From contig NZ_CADIJO010000003.1 in NCBI RefSeq assembly GCF_902859705.1, positions 62,001-126,000 on the forward strand: 64,000 nt of DNA. Reading direction: 5' to 3'. The translations under genes were made by a program, and so were the position numbers. The stretch's first letter is position 1. Every line of letters starts with the position of its first letter. This document shows positions 1-8,279 of the stretch, piece by piece. Under the pieces are notes generated by a model. The model searched no databases and was not told the DNA's origin. It saw only the letters and a list, made by a program, of their open reading frames with translations. This DNA is from Achromobacter deleyi (GTDB taxonomy: Bacteria > Pseudomonadota > Gammaproteobacteria > Burkholderiales > Burkholderiaceae_B).

Positions 1-701
1 GCAGCCTGGCGGACCTGGCGGCCGTGCGGCGCGGCAGCGTTGCGCTGGGCGCCCTGCCGTCAACCGCCCTGGCCTTGCTGCCCGCGGCCGTGGGCACGCT
101 GAGCCGGGCGCATCCGGCCTTGAAAATACGGGTCGTGGAAGCGCACAACGATGAGTTGATGGCCATGCTGCGCACCAACCAGATCGAGTTCGCGGTGGGC
201 GCGCTGGCCGAGCCGGTGTCCGACCTGTCTTTCACGCCGATGGCCGAAGACTGCTTCTGCGCCATCTTTCCCGCTGGCCATCCGCTGGGGGATGCGCCGG
301 GGATGCTGCATTGGCGCGACGTGCTGCGCTATGACCTGGTGTTGCTGTCGCAGGGTTCGAACGCGCGGCAGCAATTCGACCGCGCGGTGCGTGATGAAGT
401 CGGTGCGCCGGTCACCGCGCTGCGCTACGACGTGACCAACATGGGCACCGCGGCCAGCATGGTGCGCCAGGGCCTGGGCGTGAGCGTACTGCCGCGCCTG
501 GCGTTACCGGAATTGAATCTGGCGGGGCTGCGTGCCGCCCCGCTGTGCGATGCGTCGGCGCGCCGCTACATTGGCCTGCTGCACCGGCGCGATCGCTCGT
601 TGTCGCCCGCCGCTCAGGCGCTGGTCGCGGAATTGGAAATCGCCATGGAGAACATTGCACGGCAGCTGTTGCCGCTGCCGCCGCTGGCAGGGGCCGCCTG
701 A
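1..701 (+). CDS. LysR-family regulator, C-terminal part
   Basis: The reading frame is already open at base 3, so the helix-turn-helix end of this LysR-type regulator lies before the window. The visible ~232 codons form the effector-binding domain: it opens with the usual strand-turn-helix (RRGSVALGALPSTALALLPA), contains a central hinge region and ends with a short hydrophobic helix, all typical of the family. A GTG at 24 is inside the domain and is not the true start. The next gene is convergent (14 bases away), so any regulated target probably lies upstream, outside the window. Effector and target cannot be told from what is seen. Confidence 0.85.
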   Translation, partial: SLADLAAVRRGSVALGALPSTALALLPAAVGTLSRAHPALKIRVVEAHNDELMAMLRTNQIEFAVGALAEPVSDLSFTPMAEDCFCAIFPAGHPLGDAPGMLHWRDVLRYDLVLLSQGSNARQQFDRAVRDEVGAPVTALRYDVTNMGTAASMVRQGLGVSVLPRLALPELNLAGLRAAPLCDASARRYIGLLHRRDRSLSPAAQALVAELEIAMENIARQLLPLPPLAGAA

Positions 702-715
702 CCCTCACGCGGCCA

Positions 716-1534
716 TCAGCCGCGCGCCACCTTCCAGCCCAGTTCCGCCGAGATATCGGCCGCCGCGCCCTGCACCACGGCGACCATTTCCTGCATGCGG
801 TCCAGCGACATGTACGGCACCGTGCTGGACACGCTGATCGCGGCGACGATGCCGCTGGACGCGTCGCGCACCGGCGCGGCCACGCAGCGGATCGACGGCT
901 CGTTGTCTTCCAGGTCGAACGCATAGCCGTGGGCGGCGTAGTCGCGCATGCGGTCGCGGAAGGCTTCCCAGGTCTGGCGGCCGCCGGGCGCGCGCGACGA
1001 CACCGGCGCGCCCACGCGGTGCAGTGCCTTCCATTGCGGTTCGTCGGCATCCAGCAGCAGCGCCTTGCCCACGCCGGTAGCGGCCAGGGGCATGCGGTGG
1101 CCCACGCGCGACCGCATTTCCAGGCCTTTCTTGCCGGGAATCTTTTCCAGGTACAGCACTTCGTCGTTGTCGCGCACCGCCAGGTGGATGGTGTCGCCCG
1201 TCTGTGCGGCCAGGCTGTCCAGATAGGGGCGCGCCAGCGTCGCCATGGGAAAGGCTTCGCGCGCCTGGAAACCCAGTTCGATCAGCTTGGGGCCCAGCAC
1301 GTAACCCACGCCCGCCAATGACCGCAGATAGCGTTCCTGCACCAGGCAGCTGGCCAGCCGGTGCGTGGTGCTGCGCGCCACGCCGATGCGGGCGCAGATT
1401 TCCTTCAGGTCGCGCGCGCCGCCCGCCACCGCCTGGATGACGGCCAGGCCGCGCATGAGCGTCTGCGTGCCGGCGGGGGCCGCGGCATCGGGATCGATCG
1501 GGGAAGAAGAGGCGGGGGACGGCAAGGCGGTCAT
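716..1534 (-). CDS. IclR-family regulator of the galactonate operon
   Basis: A 272-residue IclR-family transcription factor. The N-terminal winged helix-turn-helix (about residues 25-85, with ARIGVARSTTHRLASCL as recognition helix region) is followed by the IclR effector domain containing the conserved TGDTIHLAVRDNDEV and GVGKALL segments. It is divergent from dgoKADT, so it most likely controls D-galactonate catabolism; E. coli uses a GntR protein (DgoR) for the same task, so the regulator family differs. I chose the ATG at 1534; an in-frame GTG at 1591 would add 19 poorly conserved residues and run into the promoter area. Neither start has a strong ribosome binding site. The ligand is inferred, not seen. 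Confidence 0.85.
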   Translation of the reverse strand: MTALPSPASSSPIDPDAAAPAGTQTLMRGLAVIQAVAGGARDLKEICARIGVARSTTHRLASCLVQERYLRSLAGVGYVLGPKLIELGFQAREAFPMATLARPYLDSLAAQTGDTIHLAVRDNDEVLYLEKIPGKKGLEMRSRVGHRMPLAATGVGKALLLDADEPQWKALHRVGAPVSSRAPGGRQTWEAFRDRMRDYAAHGYAFDLEDNEPSIRCVAAPVRDASSGIVAAISVSSTVPYMSLDRMQEMVAVVQGAAADISAELGWKVARG

Positions 1535-1602
1535 GGATACGGCAGATTCAAGAGACGGGCGAAGCGGGATGGCTGCCCGGTATCTTGCCACAGGATAATT
1601 CC

Positions 1603-1636
1603 CTATATGTGGGATTAAATTCTATATTTTGAGATT
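1603..1636. promoter_or_regulatory. Tandem repeat in the dgo divergent promoter
   Basis: Two direct copies of an AT-rich element, CTATATGTGGGATT (1603-1616) and CTATATTTTGAGATT (1622-1636), lie about 19 bases apart in the only AT-rich part of the 252-base gap between the IclR gene and dgoK. Spacing close to two helical turns and the location suggest binding sites for the IclR regulator; this is inference. Confidence 0.4.
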
Positions 1637-1786
1637 TTTCAAGCGCTGATCTAGAATTTTTCGCACTGCCCGCCCGGCGCGCCAAGACGCCGCCACGGGC
1701 TCGACGACAACAAGGCCGACGCGCGCCGCTCCGCACCCCACACGCGGACCGCGCCACGCGGCGGCCCGAGACGAGACAGACACCTG

Positions 1787-2827
1787 ATGACTTCCGGATC
1801 GCCTGCCCGCGCGGCGCTGATAGCGCTGGACTGGGGCACCTCTTCGTTGCGCGCCTATCGCCTGGACGGCGCCGGCCGCACGCTGGATACCCGCCACCTG
1901 CCCTGGGGCATCATGCGTCTGCCCCAGCCGCTGCAGGATGGCGCGGCCACCGCCAGCACCCAGTCGGGTTTCGAACTGGCTTTCGAGCAGGCCTGCGGCG
2001 ACTGGCTTCGTGCCGAGCCGGCGCTGCCCGTGATTGCCTGCGGCATGGTCGGCAGCGCGCAAGGCTGGCAGGAAGCCGCCTACCTGGACGTGCCGGTCGA
2101 CCTGCCGCGCATCGGCACGCTGCTGACCCGCATCGACCGCGCGGACGCGACGCCGGTGCATATCGTGCCGGGCCTGATCCAGCGCCACGGCCTGCCCAAT
2201 GTGATGCGCGGCGAAGAGACCCAGGTGTTCGGCGTACTGTTCGACCAGGCCGGCAGCGGCGCGGACGATGTGCTGATCGGCCTGCCCGGCACGCATTCGA
2301 AATGGGTCACCGCGCGCCGCGGCCGCGCCACCCACTTCGATACCTTCATGACCGGCGAGGTCTACGCCGCGCTGCGCGGCCACACCATCCTGGGCCGCAC
2401 CATGACCGAAGCCCCCGCGCCCGACATGGCTGCCTTCGAGCGCGGCGTCAAAGTGGCGGGCGCCCCCGCCGGCCGCGCCGGTGTGCTGTCGACGATTTTC
2501 AGCACGCGTGCGCTGGGGCTGACCGGCGAACTGGCCGGCGCTTCGCAAGCCGATTACCTGTCGGGTCTGTTGATCGGCCACGAAGTCGCGGCCCTGGCCG
2601 AGATGCTGCGCCAGCAAGGCGACCTGCCGCGCATCGTGCTGTGCGGCGACGACGCGCTGTGCCAGCGCTACATCCTGGCGCTGCGCCACTACGGCCTGGG
2701 CACACCCGAACAAGCCCGCAACGCCACCGAACGCGGCCTGTGGCACCTGGCGGTCTGCGCCGGGTTGGTGCCCGCCGCCCAAGCGGCCCCCCCGACATCG
2801 CCTGCATCGAACAAGGAAACGCCATGA
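1787..2827 (+). CDS. dgoK: 2-dehydro-3-deoxygalactonokinase
   Basis: Phosphorylates 2-keto-3-deoxy-D-galactonate at C6 with ATP in the cytoplasmic De Ley-Doudoroff (DgoKAD) pathway. The 346-residue protein begins with the actin-fold phosphate-binding strand LIALDWGTSSLRAYRLD, has the family segments MVGSAQGW and LPGTHSKWV (about residue 165-175) and a C-terminal GDDALCQRY adenosine-site region. It is longer than E. coli DgoK (about 292 residues), mainly at both ends. First gene of the operon; its TGA overlaps the ATG of dgoA (ATGA), indicating translational coupling. Function rests on family resemblance plus the complete pathway around it. Confidence 0.93.
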   Translation: MTSGSPARAALIALDWGTSSLRAYRLDGAGRTLDTRHLPWGIMRLPQPLQDGAATASTQSGFELAFEQACGDWLRAEPALPVIACGMVGSAQGWQEAAYLDVPVDLPRIGTLLTRIDRADATPVHIVPGLIQRHGLPNVMRGEETQVFGVLFDQAGSGADDVLIGLPGTHSKWVTARRGRATHFDTFMTGEVYAALRGHTILGRTMTEAPAPDMAAFERGVKVAGAPAGRAGVLSTIFSTRALGLTGELAGASQADYLSGLLIGHEVAALAEMLRQQGDLPRIVLCGDDALCQRYILALRHYGLGTPEQARNATERGLWHLAVCAGLVPAAQAAPPTSPASNKETP

Positions 2828-3477
2828 TCCATTCCGGACTGCAAACCGCCATGGGCCACTGCGGCCTGATCGCCATCCTGCGCGGTATCACGCCAGCCGA
2901 GGCCGTGCCCGTCGCCCGTGAACTCTACGCCGCGGGCTTTCGTCTGATCGAAGTGCCGCTGAATTCGCCCGAGCCGCTGGCCAGCATCCGCGCCATGCGC
3001 GACGCGCTGTCGGCCGATTGCCTGGTCGGCGCCGGCACGGTGCTCGACCCCAACGACGTGGCCCGCATCAAGGACGCGGGCGGCGAGATCATCGTGATGC
3101 CGCACAGCGACCCGGCCGTGATCCGTGCGGCCAAGGCCGCTGGCCTCGCGTCCTGCCCCGGCGTGGCCACGCCCACCGAAGCCTTTGCCGCGCTGGCCGC
3201 CGGCGCCGACGTGTTGAAGATGTTCCCCGCCGAACAGCTCGGCCCCGTCGTGCTCAAGGCCTGGCGCGCCGTGATGCGCCCGCCGATCGCGCTGGTGCCG
3301 GTCGGCGGCATCACGCCCGACAACCTTTCCACTTACGCCCAGGCGGGCGCCAGCGGCTTCGGCCTGGGCTCCGCCTTGTACAAACCCGGCCTGTCGGCCA
3401 CCGAAGTCGGCCAGAACGCGCGCGCCTTCATCGCGGCCTGGCAACGCGCCTATCCCGCCCAGGAGACCCAAGCATGA
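2824..3477 (+). CDS. dgoA: 2-dehydro-3-deoxy-6-phosphogalactonate aldolase
   Basis: Class I aldolase that splits KDPGal into pyruvate and glyceraldehyde 3-phosphate. The 217-residue protein is a single KDPG/KDPGal-type TIM barrel of normal length. The Schiff-base lysine is seen in [12 protein letters not shown] (K132), the catalytic glutamate in [11 protein letters not shown] (E43), and the phosphate-binding glycines in [10 protein letters not shown]. The ATG at 2824 overlaps the dgoK stop by four bases and the gene in turn overlaps dgoD by four bases, so the three enzymes are translationally coupled. The frame is open far upstream of 2824, but those codons are a shadow of dgoK. Confidence 0.93.
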   Translation: MIHSGLQTAMGHCGLIAILRGITPAEAVPVARELYAAGFRLIEVPLNSPEPLASIRAMRDALSADCLVGAGTVLDPNDVARIKDAGGEIIVMPHSDPAVIRAAKAAGLASCPGVATPTEAFAALAAGADVLKMFPAEQLGPVVLKAWRAVMRPPIALVPVGGITPDNLSTYAQAGASGFGLGSALYKPGLSATEVGQNARAFIAAWQRAYPAQETQA

Positions 3478-4622
3478 AGATCACCAAGCTCACCACCTAC
3501 ATCGTGCCGCCGCGGTGGTGCTTCCTGAAGATTGAAACCGACGCCGGCATCGTCGGCTGGGGCGAGCCCGTCGTCGAAGGCCGCGCCCACTCGGTGGCCG
3601 CCGCCGTCGAAGAACTGTCCGACTACCTGATCGGCAAAGACCCGCGCAATATCGAAGACCACTGGACGGTGCTGTACCGCGGCGGCTTCTACCGCGGCGG
3701 GGCCATCCACATGAGCGCGCTGGCTGGCATTGACCAGGCGCTGTGGGACATCAAGGGCAAGCATCTGGGCGTGCCGGTGTCGCAGCTGTTGGGCGGCAAC
3801 GTGCGCGACCGCATCCGCGTGTACTCGTGGATCGGCGGCGACCGGCCGGCCGATACCGCCGCGGCCGCCAAGAGCGCCGTCGAACGCGGCTTCACCGCCG
3901 TGAAGATGAACGGCACCGAAGAGCTGCAGTACATCGATTCGTTCGACAAGGTCGAGAAGTGCCTGGAGAACGTGGCCGCCGTGCGCGACGCGGTAGGCCC
4001 CAACGTGGGCATCGGCGTGGACTTCCATGGCCGCGTGCACAAGCCCATGGCCAAGGTGCTGATGAAAGAACTGGACCCATTCAAGCTGATGTTCATCGAA
4101 GAGCCGGTGCTGAGCGAGCACTACGAGGCCCTGAAGGAACTGGCGCCGCTGACGTCCACCCCCATTGCGCTGGGCGAGCGGCTGTTCTCGCGCTGGGACT
4201 TCAAGCGCGTGCTGTCCGAAGGCTACGTCGACATCATCCAGCCCGATCCGTCGCATGCCGGCGGCATCACCGAAACCCGCAAGATCGCGGCGATGGCCGA
4301 GGCCTATGACGTGGCGCTGGCGCTGCACTGCCCGCTGGGCCCGATCGCGCTGGCCACCTGCCTGCAGATCGACGCCGGCTGCTACAACGCGTTCATCCAG
4401 GAGCAAAGCCTGGGCATTCACTACAACGCCGCCAACGACCTGCTGGACTACGTCAGCAACCGCGAAGTCTTCGCCTATGAAGACGGCATGGTCGCGATTC
4501 CGCAAGGCCCGGGCCTGGGCATCGAGGTCAACGAGGAATACGTCAAGGAGCGCGCCGCCGTCGGCCACCGCTGGCGCAACCCCGTCTGGCGCCATGCCGA
4601 CGGCAGCTTCGCCGAATGGTAA
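3474..4622 (+). CDS. dgoD: D-galactonate dehydratase
   Basis: Mandelate racemase/enolase superfamily enzyme that dehydrates D-galactonate to 2-keto-3-deoxy-D-galactonate, the first pathway step. At 382 residues it has exactly the length of E. coli DgoD, and the catalytic and Mg ligands fall at the same numbers: D183 and H185 in [10 protein letters not shown]209 in FIEEPV, E235 in ALGERLF and H285 in LALHCPLGP. The N-terminal capping domain opens with [15 protein letters not shown]. Start is fixed by the ATGA overlap with dgoA and a good AGGAG ribosome site. No odd features. Confidence 0.96.
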   Translation: MKITKLTTYIVPPRWCFLKIETDAGIVGWGEPVVEGRAHSVAAAVEELSDYLIGKDPRNIEDHWTVLYRGGFYRGGAIHMSALAGIDQALWDIKGKHLGVPVSQLLGGNVRDRIRVYSWIGGDRPADTAAAAKSAVERGFTAVKMNGTEELQYIDSFDKVEKCLENVAAVRDAVGPNVGIGVDFHGRVHKPMAKVLMKELDPFKLMFIEEPVLSEHYEALKELAPLTSTPIALGERLFSRWDFKRVLSEGYVDIIQPDPSHAGGITETRKIAAMAEAYDVALALHCPLGPIALATCLQIDAGCYNAFIQEQSLGIHYNAANDLLDYVSNREVFAYEDGMVAIPQGPGLGIEVNEEYVKERAAVGHRWRNPVWRHADGSFAEW

Positions 4623-4663
4623 GCCGCCGACCCGCACGCCGATAAAAGAGAGAGGAGACCCCC

Positions 4664-6058
4664 TTGACCACTGCCACCCACCCGGGCCTGCAAAGCGCCC
4701 AGCGGCCCACGCGCAGCCGCTATCTCATCATGGTGATGCTGTTCATCACCGTCGTCATCAACTACCTGGACCGCAGCAACCTGTCCATCGCCGCCCCCGC
4801 CCTGAAGGACGAGTTCGGCCTGGACACGGTGCATGAAGGCCTGATCCTGTCGGCCTTCGGCTGGACCTACGCCGCCATGCAGATCCCCGGCGGCTGGCTG
4901 GTGGACCGCGTGTCGCCGCGCGTGCTGTACGCGGCCGCGCTGATCCTGTGGTCCGCGGCCACGTTCTTCATGGGCTTTGCGGGCAGCTTCGTGATCCTGT
5001 TCGTGCTGCGCCTGGCCGTGGGCGCGCTGGAAGCGCCGGCCTATCCGATCAACAACCGCGTCGTCACGACCTGGTTTCCGGAAAAGGAACGCGCCACCGC
5101 CATCGGCTTCTACACGTCCGGCCAGTTCGTCGGCCTGGCGTTCCTGACGCCGGTGCTGGCCTGGCTGCAGCACCACTACGGCTGGCACATGGTGTTTGTC
5201 AGCACCGGCCTCCTGGGCATCATCTGGGGCGTGCTGTGGTACCTGATCTATCGCGAACCGCGCCAGTTCAAGGGCGCCAACGCGGCCGAGATCGAACTCA
5301 TCCAGAAAGGCGGCGGCGTGGTCGACCTGGACCGCAACGTCAAAGAGAAAGGGGCCCCCACGGCGCGCCCGCAAAGCGGGCTTCCTGCCCCCCAAGGGGG
5401 CGCGCTTCGCCTTGAGGCGGCCCGGCGGCGAAGCAAGGCCTCGTTCAACTGGAACGACCTGGGCCTGGTGATGACCAAACGCAAGCTGTGGGGCGTGTAC
5501 CTGGGCCAGTTCTGCCTGACGTCCACGCTGTGGTTCTTCCTGACCTGGTTCCCCACCTACCTGGTGAAGTACCGCGGCATGGACTTCATCAAGTCGGGCT
5601 TCCTGGCGTCGGTGCCCTTCCTGGCGGCCTTCGTGGGCGTGCTGTGCTCGGGCGTGCTGTCCGACTTCCTGATCCGCCGCGGCGCCACCGTGGGCCTGGC
5701 GCGCAAGCTGCCCATCATTCTGGGCCTGTTGATTTCAACGTCGATGATCGGCGCCAACTTCACCGATTCCACGCCCTGGGTCATCTTCTTTCTGGCCGTG
5801 GCGTTCTTCGGCAACGGCCTGGCCTCGATCACGTGGTCGCTGGTATCGACGCTGGCGCCGGTGCGGCTGCTGGGCCTTACCGGCGGGGTGTTCAACTTCG
5901 TGGGCAACCTGTCGTCGATCTGCACGCCGATCGTGATCGGCTTCCTGGTGTCCAAAGACAGCTTCGCGCCGGCCATCGTGTACGTGTCGTCGCTGGCCTT
6001 GCTGGGCGCACTGTCGTACATCCTGCTGGTGGGCAAGGTCGAGCGGATCGACGCCTGA
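4664..6058 (+). CDS. dgoT: D-galactonate:H+ symporter, MFS family
   Basis: Inner-membrane major facilitator transporter of the ACS (anion:cation symporter) family, taking up D-galactonate for the enzymes encoded just upstream. The 464-residue protein starts at a TTG preceded by GAGAGGAG and has about 12 hydrophobic segments; the ACS signature NYLDRSNLSIAAPAL follows the first helix. It is some 30 residues longer than usual because the central cytoplasmic loop between helices 6 and 7 (about residues 229-258) is encoded by a GC-rich palindromic repeat that keeps the frame open. The carrier core on both sides looks intact, so it may still function. An intrinsic terminator follows 20 bases after the stop. 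Confidence 0.9.
   Translation: MTTATHPGLQSAQRPTRSRYLIMVMLFITVVINYLDRSNLSIAAPALKDEFGLDTVHEGLILSAFGWTYAAMQIPGGWLVDRVSPRVLYAAALILWSAATFFMGFAGSFVILFVLRLAVGALEAPAYPINNRVVTTWFPEKERATAIGFYTSGQFVGLAFLTPVLAWLQHHYGWHMVFVSTGLLGIIWGVLWYLIYREPRQFKGANAAEIELIQKGGGVVDLDRNVKEKGAPTARPQSGLPAPQGGALRLEAARRRSKASFNWNDLGLVMTKRKLWGVYLGQFCLTSTLWFFLTWFPTYLVKYRGMDFIKSGFLASVPFLAAFVGVLCSGVLSDFLIRRGATVGLARKLPIILGLLISTSMIGANFTDSTPWVIFFLAVAFFGNGLASITWSLVSTLAPVRLLGLTGGVFNFVGNLSSICTPIVIGFLVSKDSFAPAIVYVSSLALLGALSYILLVGKVERIDA
5350..5437. repeat. Palindromic repeat element inside dgoT
   Basis: This stretch contains two adjacent hairpins, GCCCGC-AAA-GCGGGC (5367-5381) and GCCCCC-CAA-GGGGGC (5387-5401), followed by a G+C-rich tail with a TTGAGGCGG core. 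It has the look of the short dispersed intergenic palindromes seen in Bordetella/Achromobacter genomes, but here it sits inside a gene. It adds a Pro/Ala/Arg/Gly-rich stretch unlike the membrane protein around it. Only one copy is seen in this window, so its repeat nature is inferred from structure and recollection. Confidence 0.55.
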
Positions 6059-6080
6059 TCGTTCATCTTGCCACCCTCAA

Positions 6081-6105
6081 GGGCGCCTGCAAAGGCGCCC
6101 TTTTT
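6081..6105 (+). terminator. Intrinsic terminator of the dgo operon
   Basis: GGGCGCC-TGCAAA-GGCGCCC (6081-6100) followed directly by five T residues, 22 bases after the dgoT stop codon. Confidence 0.9.
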
Positions 6106-6134
6106 CATGCGCGGACGATTCGTGGGCGGCATTA

Positions 6135-6151
6135 TTGTTATGATATAACAT
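6135..6151. promoter_or_regulatory. Zur-like operator before the ABC/TonB operon
   Basis: TTGTTATG-A-TATAACAT matches the proteobacterial Zur consensus ATGTTATA-N-TATAACAT at 15 of 17 positions. It sits 22 bases before the GTG start of the first operon gene, where a bound repressor would block the promoter. A nested inverted repeat GTTATG-N6-CATAAC spans 6137-6154. Zur identity is inferred from the motif; other Fur-family regulators use related but different boxes. Confidence 0.6.
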
Positions 6152-6173
6152 AACTAATTACGAAGGACACCCC

Positions 6174-6884
6174 GTGCTTGAAGCCATCGGCCTGACCAAA
6201 CGCTACGGCGACCAGATCGCGTTGCATCCGCTGGACCTGCGTATCGAGCCGGGTGAAATCTATTGCCTGCTGGGCGCCAACGGCGCCGGCAAGACCACCA
6301 CCATCAACCTGTTCCTGAACTTCATCGCGCCCGACGGCGGCCAGGCCCTGATCAACGGCCTGGATGCGGCGCGCGAGCCGCTGGCCACCAAGCAGCACGT
6401 GGCCTACATCCCCGAGCAGGTGAACCTGTACGGCACGCTGACGGGCCTGGAAAACCTGCGCTACTTTGCCGCGCTGGCGCTGGGCGATGCCCCGCCGCGC
6501 GCCCGCCTGCTGGAACTGATGGCCGACGTGGGGCTGGAAGCGGCGGCGGCCGACAAGCGCGTGGCCGCGTATTCCAAGGGCATGCGGCAAAAGGTCTGGA
6601 TCGCGGTGGCCATGGCCAAGAACGCGCGCGCCCTGCTGCTGGACGAACCGACCTCCGGCCTGGACCCCTCGGCGGCGGCAGAATTCACGCGGCTCCTGCA
6701 ACGCGCCAGCGAACGCGGCGTGGCCATCCTGAACACCACCCACGATCTGTTCCACGCCCGCCAGACCGCCACCCGGGTCGGCATCATGAAGCGCGGCCGG
6801 CTGGTCGACAGCCTGGACAGCCGGCAGATCAGCGACACCGACCTGCAAGCCCTGTACCTGGCGCACATGAAGGCCGACGCATGA
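6174..6884 (+). CDS. ABC transporter ATPase (ABC-2 type)
   Basis: A 236-residue cytoplasmic ATP-binding subunit that powers the two permeases encoded next to it. Walker A is GANGAGKTTT (about residues 35-44), the Q-loop follows AYIPEQVN, the ABC signature is YSKGMRQKVW and Walker B with the catalytic glutamate is LLLDEPTSGLD, with the switch histidine in NTTHD. It resembles ATPases of NosF/CcmA-type ABC-2 systems. Start is the GTG at 6174 with GAAGGA six bases upstream. It overlaps the next gene by four bases. The Zur-like box just upstream suggests induction under zinc shortage, which is inference. Confidence 0.92.
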   Translation: MLEAIGLTKRYGDQIALHPLDLRIEPGEIYCLLGANGAGKTTTINLFLNFIAPDGGQALINGLDAAREPLATKQHVAYIPEQVNLYGTLTGLENLRYFAALALGDAPPRARLLELMADVGLEAAAADKRVAAYSKGMRQKVWIAVAMAKNARALLLDEPTSGLDPSAAAEFTRLLQRASERGVAILNTTHDLFHARQTATRVGIMKRGRLVDSLDSRQISDTDLQALYLAHMKADA

Positions 6885-8269
6885 TCCTGCTCATCGCCTT
6901 CAAGGACCTGCGCGAACGGTTGCGCGACGGCCGCCTTTACTGGGCCGGCGGCATCGTGGCCGTGCTGCTCCTGACCGCGCTGGCGGTCGGCTACCTGCAC
7001 CAGCAGGAAGCGCGCGCCGAGCAGGCCGCCGCCCAGAACGCCGACTACGGCGACTGGCTCAAGCAGGGCGCGCGCCATCCGCACGATGCCGCGCACCAGG
7101 GCATGCACGTCTTCAAGCCCGACACGGCCCTGGCGCTGCTGGACGCAGGCATCAACCCCTACATCGGCAGCACCGTGTGGCTGCAAGCGCACCGCCAGAG
7201 CGAAGTGAAATTCCGACCGGCGCAGGACGCCACCGGCCTGCAACGCTTTGGCGACCTGTCGGCCGCCTGGATCCTGCAAGCGCTGGGGCCGCTGCTGGTG
7301 ATCGTGCTGGGCTTCAACGCGTTCTCGGGCGAACGCGAACAGGGCATCCTGCGCCAGACGCTGAGCCTGGGTGTCGCGCCCTGGCGTCTGCTGTGGGGCA
7401 AGGCCTGCGCGCTGGGCATGAGTCTGGCGCTGCTGCTCGTGCCCGCAGCCATCGCCGCAGGCCTGGCCGTGTGGTTGGCCGGCGGACGCGCCGACGCGCT
7501 ATGGCGCCTTGTCGCGCTGGGCGCCGGCTATGCGCTGTACCTGGCCACCTTCGTCTTCATCACGCTGGGCGTGTCGGCGGCCGCGCGGTCATCGCGCGTA
7601 GCCATCACGGTGCTGCTGGCGCTATGGATCGCCAACACCGTGGTCGCCCCGCGCGTCATGGCCGAGCTCTCGCGCGGCGTGCATCCCAGCCCCACCCGGC
7701 TGGAATTCAACCAGGCCTTGCAGGACGACCTGAAAGCCACGTCCGACCGCGTGTGGATGCAGGCCTTCGGCACCACCGAACGCTGGAGCCGCGACGTGCC
7801 GCTGAATCAATGGGGCCTGGCACTCAAGCTGGACGACCAGTCCAGCTACGCCGTCTACGACCGCCACTTCGGCGGCCTGTGGGACACCTGGGAAAGGCAG
7901 CAGGCCGTGCAGGAATCCGCCGGCTGGCTGATGCCGCTATTGGCCATCCGCGCATTCTCGGCCGCGATGGCCGGCACCGACTTCGCGCACCATCGCGACT
8001 TCACCGTGGCCGCCGAACGCCAGCGCCGCGTGATCCAGGACATCGTCAGTGCCGACCTCGTCGCGCACGCCGACACGCTGGACCACCAGCACTTTTCATA
8101 TCAGGCCAGCCCGTCGCTGTGGGCCCGCGTGCCGCCCTTCCAGTACCAGCCGCCCGCGGCCGGCTGGGCGCTGCACGAAGCCCGCCTGAGCCTCTTGATG
8201 CTGGCCGCGGCGCTGCTGCTGAGCCTGGCCTTTGCCTGGCGCGCCGTAGCCCGTCAGACCGCCCTGTAG
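6881..8269 (+). CDS. ABC-2 permease, DUF3526 type (first)
   Basis: A 462-residue inner-membrane protein that pairs with the preceding ATPase. It has one N-terminal transmembrane helix (about residues 18-38), a long extracytoplasmic region, then a block of five or so helices in the middle (GPLLVIVLGFNAFSGEREQG marks the first) and a last helix at the C terminus. This layout, an exported domain flanked by helices, is typical of ABC-2 permeases annotated as DUF3526. The start ATG overlaps the ATPase stop by four bases. The substrate is unknown; association with a TonB receptor and a Zur-like box points to metal or metallophore handling. Confidence 0.8.
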   Translation: MILLIAFKDLRERLRDGRLYWAGGIVAVLLLTALAVGYLHQQEARAEQAAAQNADYGDWLKQGARHPHDAAHQGMHVFKPDTALALLDAGINPYIGSTVWLQAHRQSEVKFRPAQDATGLQRFGDLSAAWILQALGPLLVIVLGFNAFSGEREQGILRQTLSLGVAPWRLLWGKACALGMSLALLLVPAAIAAGLAVWLAGGRADALWRLVALGAGYALYLATFVFITLGVSAAARSSRVAITVLLALWIANTVVAPRVMAELSRGVHPSPTRLEFNQALQDDLKATSDRVWMQAFGTTERWSRDVPLNQWGLALKLDDQSSYAVYDRHFGGLWDTWERQQAVQESAGWLMPLLAIRAFSAAMAGTDFAHHRDFTVAAERQRRVIQDIVSADLVAHADTLDHQHFSYQASPSLWARVPPFQYQPPAAGWALHEARLSLLMLAAALLLSLAFAWRAVARQTAL

Positions 8270-8279
8270 GAGACCCCTG

